DNA from: an uncultured Christensenellaceae bacterium
GTDB taxonomy: Bacteria; Bacillota; Clostridia; Christensenellales; UBA1242
DNA: 64,000 nt
Direction: 5' to 3'
Assembly (NCBI GenBank): GCA_910587225.1
Contig: CAJULT010000002.1
Location: 1 to 64,000 of the forward strand
The notes under the pieces are model-generated. The model ran no database searches and had not been told where the DNA came from. It saw only the letters and a list, made by a program, of their open reading frames with translations. The translations under genes were made by a program, and so were the position numbers. Position 1 is the first letter of the stretch; each line of letters opens with the position of its first letter. Shown in pieces: positions 35,514-44,800 of the stretch.

Positions 35514-35846
35514 ATGAATTTTGTTTCTAATTTACTAAGAGCTACTGGTTGGACAGGCTTTAGCGGAGATTATGAATGGATGAATAAGGTTTTTGATGCT
35601 CTTGGTATCGCTTTATATATTATTTTAGCACTTGTTGGTGCTGCTGGTGTTATTTATTCAATCTATCTTGGTATTCAACTTGCTCGTGCTGAAGATCAAT
35701 CAAAACGTGACGATGCTAAAAAACACTTAATTACTGTAATTATTGCAGTTGCTGTTTCGTTACTGCTTGTATTATTCTTTAATGAATTGTTACCGTTGAT
35801 TGTAAAAAATATTGCACCAGAAAGTGTCGTCAACCCAGCCAAATAA
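35514..35846 (+). CDS. VirB2/TrbC-like small membrane protein 1
   Basis: The 110-residue protein has two hydrophobic helices (about residues 30-53 and 70-93) around a charged loop with 'GIQLARAEDQSKRDDAKKHL', the layout of T4SS pilin-like TrbC/VirB2 proteins. TTGGAGG precedes the ATG at 35514. It is a paralogue of the next gene (same 'LYIILALVGxAG' and 'LLPLI'). No conjugation genes are near, so a pilin role is not established. Confidence 0.75.
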   Translation: MNFVSNLLRATGWTGFSGDYEWMNKVFDALGIALYIILALVGAAGVIYSIYLGIQLARAEDQSKRDDAKKHLITVIIAVAVSLLLVLFFNELLPLIVKNIAPESVVNPAK

Positions 35847-35854
35847 AGTAATTA

Positions 35855-35879
35855 AAACCGCATTAAGTGCGGTTTTTTT
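35855..35879 (+). terminator. Terminator of VirB2-like gene 1
   Basis: ACCGCATTAAGTGCGGT hairpin followed by T7. Confidence 0.85.
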
Positions 35880-35963
35880 GTTGCCATTTCTTTACTACTT
35901 CCGCTTACCCACCAAAGCGAGCGGGCTTATTTTTAAAAAAAGTTCCCCTCCCCTAAATTTTTG

Positions 35964-35993
35964 TTGCAAAATTAAATTAAATTGTGTTATAGT
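35964..35993 (+). promoter_or_regulatory. Probable promoter of VirB2-like gene 2
   Basis: TTGCAA (35964-35969), 18 bp and TATAGT (35988-35993) precede TTAGGAG and the ATG at 36012. Confidence 0.45.
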
Positions 35994-36011
35994 AATATTA
36001 GGAGAAAAAAT

Positions 36012-36323
36012 ATGTCTTTTTTATTGGCACTTGATTTTAAATTTTTGGGCGGATATGCATGGCTTAACGATGTCTATGAATATTTACCAATCATACTTTA
36101 TATAATCCTTGCCCTTGTAGGCGGCGCAGGAACAGTTTATGCGATTATACTAGGCATTAACCTTGCAAAAGCGGACAGCGAGGACAAGCGTAAACAAGCT
36201 GCAAACAGACTTAAAAATACAATTGTGGGCGTTGCAGTGCTATTAGTGCTAGTTTTATTTATAAACCTACTTCTTCCACTCATTCTTAAAGCAGCCCTTC
36301 CCCCAGAGTACATAGGTAAATAA
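36012..36323 (+). CDS. VirB2/TrbC-like small membrane protein 2
   Basis: The 103-residue paralogue of the preceding gene has two TM helices separated by 'GINLAKADSEDKRKQAANRLKN' shortened in the same place, and ends 'LLPLILKAALPPEYIGK'. The ATG at 36012 follows TTAGGAGA. Each copy has its own promoter and terminator, so they can be expressed independently. The protein may oligomerise in the membrane as VirB2-like subunits do; that is inference. Confidence 0.75.
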   Translation: MSFLLALDFKFLGGYAWLNDVYEYLPIILYIILALVGGAGTVYAIILGINLAKADSEDKRKQAANRLKNTIVGVAVLLVLVLFINLLLPLILKAALPPEYIGK

Positions 36324-36329
36324 AATAAT

Positions 36330-36359
36330 AAAACCTACCCTAATGGTAGGTTTTTTTGT
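36330..36359 (+). terminator. Terminator of VirB2-like gene 2
   Basis: AACCTACC...GGTAGGTT hairpin followed by T7. Confidence 0.85.
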
Positions 36360-36360
36360 T

Positions 36361-36448
36361 TGGCGGAGAGTGGCGGATTCGAACCGCCGAAGGCTTGCAC
36401 CTTACCAGTTTTCGAGACTGGCACATTCGACCACTCTGACAACTCTCC
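36361..36448 (-). tRNA. tRNA-Ser (anticodon CGA)
   Basis: A class II tRNA on the minus strand: acceptor GGAGAGT/ACTCTCC, anticodon loop CTCGAAA (CGA), long variable arm (AAGGTGCAAGCCTT), T-loop GTTCGAATC, and an encoded CCA. Confidence 0.95.
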
Positions 36449-36474
36449 AAATTTAAACAGACAAACGCCTGTTT

Positions 36475-37413
36475 TTATTTCAACTGCAATTTATCAAGCT
36501 TTTTGACAGCCTCAAAGAAAAGTGCATGCATTTTGCGTCTATTTACTTTTACTGCCAGTTCGACATGACCGTTCTTATCTTTTTTCATGTCTGTTCGCCC
36601 CGGCAGATCAGTTGTATTTACATTCACACTCACTTTAACAGTCTTAAAAAGCTCAGGATAACGCAAACACAGCATAGCGCAAGTATCATTTGTCGCAATA
36701 CGCTTATCCGTATATCCATGCTCCCAATAACCGTTATACATGTCATACAAAAACTTACCTACTGCGTTAATTTTGCCGATATACTCAACTTCCTGTTCGG
36801 TAAAGTTTGCAAGGTCGCGTCCCATTCTTGAAGGTACGATAGTCACAGGAATGCCTGACTGCATAACAATTTGAAGTGCTTCTGGGTCACTCGACGCGTT
36901 AAAAGAGCGATAGTGTTTCCATCTGCCCTGTCCATGCCAACCATAAGGCGCGCATCCTTCGGTATAGATATGGTCAATCATAGGTATTACATCAGGATGC
37001 TTGGTTAGTAAATTCCCTAAGTTAGTATGAGGGCCAAGTTCCACTATTGAAATGTTGTTTTTATACTTTTTAATAGTCTGATACATTGCCTCAACAGCGT
37101 CAGTTTCAATAGGTTTGGTTTTAACCGTTCTTGGTGGCTTATATCCCCCCATACCATCCGACTGATGAATAAAGCTTGCATCAGGGCTTGTCCTTTCCAT
37201 AGCTTTCTTAGCACCTTTGGCAACAGGAATATCAGTCCTACCAAACTTTTCAAGAAGGTGCAAAGCATTTCGCGTAACCATGTTAAGCGAAACATTTCCG
37301 TTAACGGTGGTGATAAGTTTTATATCCAAAAACTCATCATAAAGAGAAAGTGCGATTGCCGCGCAATCGTCAACTCCGGGATCTGTATCAATAATAACAA
37401 TTTCTTTTGCCAT
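36475..37413 (-). CDS. Nucleoside hydrolase (IunH/RihA-like)
   Basis: The 312-residue enzyme hydrolyses ribonucleosides to base and ribose. The calcium-binding signature is 'IIDTDPGVDDCAAIAL' at the N-terminus, and the family's 'GPHTNLG' and 'YNGYWEHGYTDKRIATNDTCA' segments are present. Which nucleosides it uses cannot be read. It stands alone downstream of the glycosyltransferase gene. Confidence 0.92.
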   Translation of the reverse strand: MAKEIVIIDTDPGVDDCAAIALSLYDEFLDIKLITTVNGNVSLNMVTRNALHLLEKFGRTDIPVAKGAKKAMERTSPDASFIHQSDGMGGYKPPRTVKTKPIETDAVEAMYQTIKKYKNNISIVELGPHTNLGNLLTKHPDVIPMIDHIYTEGCAPYGWHGQGRWKHYRSFNASSDPEALQIVMQSGIPVTIVPSRMGRDLANFTEQEVEYIGKINAVGKFLYDMYNGYWEHGYTDKRIATNDTCAMLCLRYPELFKTVKVSVNVNTTDLPGRTDMKKDKNGHVELAVKVNRRKMHALFFEAVKKLDKLQLK

Positions 37414-37492
37414 AATTTACCTCTATATTACTATATTATAAATCGCCCACAAAAACAAACAAATTTGGCTCTTTATGGCAAAATTACATTTA

Positions 37493-38554
37493 TTAACTAA
37501 AAAACTTTTCGTTATACACTACGCACTTATCAGTTGGTTTAAGCTTTTTTGCAATGTTATGATAGTGTTTTGCACGCTTTTTTTGACCTTTGCGGTAATA
37601 ACAAACGCAGAGCTGCAAAGCTGGCGTAAAGTCATAGCAATCAGTTATCACAAATCCACCCTTCTTAATATTAGGATGAAGCACTCTTGCCAGTTTAAAC
37701 CAATATATAGCTTCATCATACCTTTCAAGCGTGATATATATCGCTCCTATCTCACAAAGGACTTCCCCTCTTGGAAGTGCCATTTGGAAGGTTCGGAAAA
37801 GGCTACCAAGTGCCTTGTCATAATCTTTTTCCATTTGATAACAACGAGCAAGGTTAAGACATGCTTCAATGTTATTTTCAATCCAACCATTTTTAGAGGC
37901 TAAGAATGCTTCGAACTCATTAATTGCCGCATTTATTTGTCCGTTAAAGTAAAGCTCCCTTGCATAGTAAAATTGCTGACGCGGCGAAAGCTTGTTTCCT
38001 TTTTCAATAAACTTTTGATAAATTCGCAGGTTTCGCCCCTTTGCTGACGGTTTTTCTTTACAGTGATAAATTTGCACATTCATATATTCAATTTTCCCAC
38101 GCGGCACAATCACTTCATGCACTGGATCTTGCCACTGAAAATTCTTATCTCGCCTTACAAGACGCTCACGATAAAAAGAGAACTCGGGCTTTAAATCTTT
38201 TGAAAATGCTGTCACATATTTTAGCATGTATACATCAGTGTCACTTGGCCGCGAAAGTTTAAAATCCCAAATCTTTAATATGTCATCATCAAAGATTACG
38301 TCATCTGCATCTAACCACATGATATAGTCACGCGTTGCTTTAGAAAATGAAAAATTGCGAGCGGCAGCAAAGTCGTCTATCCACTTGAAATCATAAACCT
38401 TATCAGTATATCTTTTGGCAATTTCACGGGTATCATCAGTAGAGCCAGTATCTACAACTATAAGCTCATCAGCAAACTTTTTTACGCAATCTAGACATCT
38501 GGGCAAAACTTCTTGTTCATCCTTAACGATTAGACACACACTAATTTGGTTCAT
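37493..38554 (-). CDS. Family 2 glycosyltransferase with TPR-like C-terminus
   Basis: The 353-residue protein has the GT2 start 'ISVCLIVKDEQEVLPRCL', 'VVDTGSTDDT' and the DxD-type 'MWLDADDV'. Residues about 210-330 form TPR-like helices ('YYARELYFNG', 'LARCYQMEKDYDKALGSL'). This layout is common in SunS/WaaE-like transferases that modify proteins or cell-surface polymers. It faces away from the giant surface protein gene and could glycosylate a surface product, which is a guess. Confidence 0.88.
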   Translation of the reverse strand: MNQISVCLIVKDEQEVLPRCLDCVKKFADELIVVDTGSTDDTREIAKRYTDKVYDFKWIDDFAAARNFSFSKATRDYIMWLDADDVIFDDDILKIWDFKLSRPSDTDVYMLKYVTAFSKDLKPEFSFYRERLVRRDKNFQWQDPVHEVIVPRGKIEYMNVQIYHCKEKPSAKGRNLRIYQKFIEKGNKLSPRQQFYYARELYFNGQINAAINEFEAFLASKNGWIENNIEACLNLARCYQMEKDYDKALGSLFRTFQMALPRGEVLCEIGAIYITLERYDEAIYWFKLARVLHPNIKKGGFVITDCYDFTPALQLCVCYYRKGQKKRAKHYHNIAKKLKPTDKCVVYNEKFFS

Positions 38555-38880
38555 AAATTACTCCTAAACTATCTTTATGAAAGCAGAAAAATATGTGTGA
38601 AAAATAAATAAAAATTAAAAAAATAACCATTTTTTAATAATTTTTTTCGCATTTTTATTAATTTTTTATTTAATTTTTAATTAATTATTAAATTTAAAAA
38701 ATTAATTTAATTAAAAAAATATTTATTCCCCTTATTTTTCGGGCAAAAATAATGCTAAAAATTAGGTATAATATTTATATATTATATAAAAATAATAATA
38801 TTAAATAATGCAAAATATTTGGTTTTTCGCGGTCAATGTGTTAAAATCTTTTTATCTAAAGAAAGGAAAGAGGTGGGGTT
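38555..38880 (+). promoter_or_regulatory. Very AT-rich region upstream of the giant surface protein gene
   Basis: These 326 bp are almost pure A/T for long stretches (38600-38730), with no open frame. Possible -10 boxes are TATAAT after GG near 38776 and TAAAAT near 38841, the latter 18 bp behind TTTGGT. The ribosome binding site AGGTGGGG precedes the ATG. The composition could mark curved DNA, an UP element or a target for an AT-binding silencer. Confidence 0.4.
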
Positions 38881-41800
38881 ATGTTTAAATATAAAAAACT
38901 ATTTTCTCTCATATCAATTGTGACGCTCGGCACTCTAGGTCTGGGCGCTGGTCTTTTGACCAAAGATTCACAAAGCGCAAGTGCAGAATTTGCCGCGAGC
39001 GTTCCGTCTATCAACAAGACTGAATATGAATTTTTGGATGTGAATACATCATCGCTTTCTCGTTACGAAAAATCTCATGACAACTCCTACCTCTTTGTAA
39101 ACCCTTCCGAACAAGTTTCTTTAAATATTGCAAACAATGAAGTAAAAATTAAAGCTGAAGAAAACAGCGGGAAAGACTACTACACAAATTATGCATATAT
39201 GCCTGATGAAACAAACCCTAATGATTACACCTATTTCAACTTTGACGCCTCTACCATTGCCCTCTACTACGATACTGACGCTGATGGTGCAGCTAGTAAA
39301 GTTTCCAGCGGCAGCGACAACCTTTTCGCTTTACTTGATAAATCAAAATTCTTTGAGTCGCACAACGACTCTAAATACATACCAACCTATGACCTTATGC
39401 CTCAAAGGTTTGAAATGAATTTCAGCTTAAATGTGGCAAACACGGAAATTACACAAACAGGCAACGAAGTCGTTTTAGACAGAGAAGGACTATATACATT
39501 AGTTCTTCCTTACACTAAATATCACACTTCTAACGGCGAACAAACTTTTGACGCGCCAGAAGGCGGAACGCTGTACTACACCTTTACCGCTTTCAACTAC
39601 CTCACCTACTTCACAAACTCAAACCCTAACTTGACCGTAAATACTGAGCAGGCAGGTATTGAAAAACGAACACTTACTACAAGCCTTACCCATTCAGCAA
39701 GTTATTTCTACAACTACTCAGGCACAGATAACGAGCTTCCAAACTTTAGTTACAATCCAAACCGTTACCAAGTGATCATCACCTATTACAAGACGGAAGG
39801 CAAAAATACCATTACATACAAATCTAAAATCGAATATGACAAGGCAAGCAAAACCATATCTCATAAAGAAGCCGACCCGCTCAAAGCTGGCTATGGGGAA
39901 GAGCTTGCCGAAAAAGACAGACTTGTAGACGCTTACATCCCAAGCGAAGGGAATGAGCAAAACCTACACCTTGTATTTAACAATCTTGGTGAATACGACC
40001 TTCAATTTGATTATATCTATGTTGCGGGAGATAACACAATTTACACCCTCCCACTTACAACTAAAAGACAAAAGGTTTTCTGCTATGGCTATCAAGTTTC
40101 TTACACCGACTATGAAACCGAAGACTCTAGCAGCGGCGTTATGGCTGAATCTAAGGAACTTAAAACAGTAGTAAATGGCAAAATCGAAGAAAGCGCAGAT
40201 ATTACCTACCTTGTAAACACCACAGGACTTCATCAACATAGTTCCGATGCATACTCTATTGATGCAATTAAAGAAAAAGCACAAAATTTTATACAAGCAA
40301 GAAATCTTAGTACCACTGGTGACTATCATATTAATCCTATTTCAACAAACCAAGTACCTATTAAGTTTAGTTCTAACGTGAAAAGAAGCACGTACGACAC
40401 CAAAACCGAACTTGGCGGAGCAAAGATTTACAAAGTTGATAAAGATAGAAATCTCGTCGACGAAGACGATTTTGATGGTACAAATATCAACGAGCCTGGT
40501 ACATATCTAGTTATCATTGACTACACCTTTGATAGTTACGCTGGCGACAACGGTGCGCCAAGAAACACCTATCACCACTATCAAGTGCTATATTTTACAG
40601 TCAGAAATAATATTCCGACAATCAGCGTTTACGACCAAGCTGGAAAACCAATTCATACACTCAATCCTGAGCAAGGTCAAGGTTATACAAATCAAAATGT
40701 CTACATCATTGATGAAAATGCTGAGCTCGACTATGACGCAAAATCAATTATTACTATCTCTGCCGAAGATTTTAGCGGAAATGTTATCATCCCTGAAACC
40801 AATATCAAAAACTTTGTAGGAAGTTATTACAGCGGCATACACTATGAAGAACAGTTTGACGACACTCCTGCCCACCCAGCAAGCGGCAAAACTGTGCTAT
40901 GGATTGAAAGTGGTTTAGCTCCTAACGCAAAATACACAGTAAGAGTTACCTCTACTGCAATCACCGATTATTCAAGCAGACAATTTATTATTGATACCTC
41001 TTCAATTAGCGGGCTTTCAGCAAACTATGTTGAATATGTGGCAAATTCAAGTTACAAAGCGCGCGACACAATTGTCACCTATAATCAAAACAATATTGCG
41101 CAAAATATTGGACTATCTAACCAACCTATTATTTTCAGTTGGCAACCAAAATTGAGCGGAGCTAACACTTATGGCTACTATCAATTCTACCCTATTGAAA
41201 GTTTAAACTATTATTCACACTCAAATGACTCCTCTCTTCTTGATACATTACTTTATAGCTTAGAAAAACCTATGCTCCCTACCGAAAACAAACTTGAACT
41301 CACCGAGTTAAAAGATTGGGATGAATACAAAAATGCTAAGGATGTGCTTCAAAAATATGTTCCTGAATCTTATGTTCGTTCACAAGCCGGCTTATATATC
41401 TTTGAAGTTTACGACGACGCAGGCAACAGCAGCGTAATTATCACCTTACTTGATAACACAAATCCTATATTTGTTAAAAAGGCAACCCCAAAAGACGGCA
41501 GTTTTGATGAATGGACTGTTCTTTCTTCAAGCGACACCATTGCTGCAACTGACGCTTACGCACAAACTCAAATCCTTTGGGGCAAATACAAAGGGCTATA
41601 CATCAACTACAATCAAAATACTAATCCTCTTTTCTCAACTGAATTAAAACATGCAAATAATGCGGAAATACCTGAAAGTGATAACAATGACAACTTACAA
41701 CAAACTATAAAAGCATTCTTTGATAGTTTCGTTGAAACGCTTTCTATAGACTCACTTGCAGGCAGCCCTCCAGATGGCACTATTAACAGTTATGACGGAG

Positions 41801-44800
41801 ATTATATCCACATTGCAATAGCAAACAACTTCTTCGCTAAGCATGCCGAAGACAGCGAATACAAACCATTGTCTGGTAATTCCTATTCAATCACCCTGCT
41901 TCGCAATGATGAAGCAATTGAAGGTACTTATAGCATTCTTCTTCGTGACAGCTCAAACAGCCAAGGGGCTAACAACGAGCATGGATTCCTCAACTACCCA
42001 AGTGGAAACGCAACTATTACCGTCACAAGTGACGCGTCAAGACTTGAAGTGGTTATACCAAATGGTGACGGAGAACTCACCCCACTTATGAAAGAAGGTT
42101 ACACCCTTTCGGGCAACTTCTATTCTCATACTAAAAAACTCAATAACGATACTGGGGAAACAGAAACTAAAATCAATAAAAATCCTGAACAGGAAACGGA
42201 CGACATAAGTTGGGAAAGCACTAGTGACAGATTCAAATATAGCTATTATCAACCAACTAAGACAACAAAATCATTATCTCTTTCATACATTCCTCGCCCT
42301 GTAAATGGCAGCGAAGTTGAAAGTATAGAGGTAGAGTATTATGCTCCATCTACATCCACGACTGCTTTTGAAACAAAGCCAAGTGGGTCAAAAGATGAGG
42401 TGGCAGAAAAAATCACCTATATTACCTACGAAAATGAACCGACCACTAGAATTCCTGTTTATCCTATTTCAACAGAAACCAATATTACGGAAGGAAAAGC
42501 ATATACTTTTGATTTAGCCCTTCAAAGTGGAAAAGAGGTATCTGACGGAAAATATGTAATTACCCGTAAATACAAAGCAGGCTCAGAACAAATTATCAAG
42601 GAGTCTTACGACTTCTTTGAAAGAACATTAACTCTTATCATTGATAGAGAAAATGTTATCTCCTACCCTCAAGATGTAAGTACAAAGGACAAGAATGGCA
42701 AAGATCAGTTTTCTTCTCAATCCTATATCGGTGCTGACATTCTTCTTAGTATGTACTCAGAAGCGGAGCAAGGTGGCATCAATGTTTCCTTCCCTACCTT
42801 AAATGAATATGGGCTTAACTCTGGCTTATTATTCTCAAGCCAAACATCAGAGGATGCTGATATTACTCCAAGACTTTACACAAACAAGCTTCCTCTCACC
42901 CTTAATGTCCCTGCCTATAAATATACAATGGGACATAAATACATTGAAGGAAATTCCTACTCAACCGAATTTAACAATCTTCTTAATACTATGGGTGATT
43001 CCCGAATTGAACCATTCAAAGAAAATGGAGTAACTTCTTACAAAGTTTATGTTGAAGGTATTCTTGCACAAACCTTTGATAACGAATCCGAAGCGCTAGC
43101 ATATCTTGCTAAAACTCAAATGGTTTCTATGAAACTTACAGTTGAAGTGGCTTATAATGGAGAGGAAGAATTTTATAAGTCTAACGGGACACAATCAAAC
43201 GGATACCTTAACTTATATAAAGTAAATTCATTATTTGAAACCCCTACTTCGTCAACTCCTGCAAAATTCACCAAACCGGGAATATATGATGTAACAATTC
43301 ATCAAGCTTATGGCACAGGATCAATAGGTGAAGACTTTAAATCAAGTTATCGTTTCCGCTTTGAAGTAACCTCAACTAAACCTGAGTTTACTCTAAAAAA
43401 TGCGGATGGAAAAGTTTTACAAAGTGCACCTGGAAAAGCAGGCACTGAAACATACTATACAAATACAGATGAATTAACTGTTGAATGGGAAGACCCTACA
43501 AGTCCATACCTTGCAAAAATAAATAAAGGGAATATTCGCGTATTTGCTAATAACGTTTGGACGACTATATCTGCCGAAAATATTATTACTTCTGGAAATC
43601 ATCACCACTTTAAACTTAATTGCAAAGACTTAACAAAAGGCAACGCAATACAGATAGTCATGGAATTCGAGGGACATGACAGCTATTATCAAAAGACAAC
43701 GAAAGAAATTGTTTTTGATAAAACTGCTCCATTACAAAATCTCAATAGTCTTATTTCAAAAGTAACAAGTGCATACCCTACTTTCGACGCTATATACATT
43801 CAAACACATGCAAGAAAGCTATTTACAGCAGACGGCACAACCGAAATTAGACTTGACGACTTGTTGGATGAAAGATATCTTGAAACCAGATTGGAAGAAG
43901 TTGGCTATTCTTACACAATTGAGGAAAATGAGCTTACTAATTACGCATATCTTGTAAACGAAAAATATTTCAATTTATTAAAAGAAAGTTTAAAATCAAA
44001 CAGTAATTACGATTGGAAAAGCGCAGATTCAATCTACTTCCGTGAAATTAAAAACTATAAAGAATATACTCAAACTAAAGGTACTTTTAATGAAGAGAAT
44101 TACTTTAAAGTAAAAGATATTGATGAAAACTTTACAATTAACAACGCAGGTTACTACGAAGTTATAGAAACCGACTACGCAGGCAATATGACCGTTTATG
44201 TAGTGTATGTCGCTGGACAAGGTGAAAAAGATTATAAAGATAATAAAAAAGGTATTACTTACGAAAACAAACTCACAATAAACTCCGGCGAAAATGCTTG
44301 TTTCTCTGACGAGTTTATTGAAAGTCAAAAAACAATTTATAGCGATACTCAATTTAAAGCAACTAGCCTTAACTACCGTGGTGACGAATGGGGCATATAT
44401 GAAATTGAATTGTATGGCATAAAAAGAGTGTACATGAGAAGCCCGCATCTTAGCGATGGTGAAATTTACCAGGTAATGGGCAGGAAATTCAAAACAGTTA
44501 GCATAAATTCTATATTTAATAATATTACTCACAACACTCGCCTACAGAACCTTAAAGTTTCAAATCGCGCAACGGGAATTAATTATAATGTTAAGCTTGC
44601 CTTTATGGATAATACTGAACTATATTATAAAGTAACGGACGCTGAAAAGAGTGTTGTTCTCACAATCAACATGCCTAACGCAAACACAATTGCCTCAATG
44701 GGCTGTGTATACCCTGTATCTATTAAAGTTGAAAATTATCTCGATGAATGGAACGAACTTGATACATTATCATATCCTAACTGGACAAGCTCAAATAAAA

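Noticed and set aside
35514..36323. An integrative conjugative element suggested by the VirB2-like genes
   Set aside because: No relaxase, VirB4, VirD4, integrase or attachment repeats were found in the window; the neighbouring tRNA-Ser shows no partial duplicate.
44029..44532. Long antisense frame of 167 codons inside the giant surface protein gene
   Set aside because: It lies wholly opposite a strong coding frame, has a hydrophobic composition expected of the complement of Asn/Lys/Glu-rich codons, and has no ribosome binding site.
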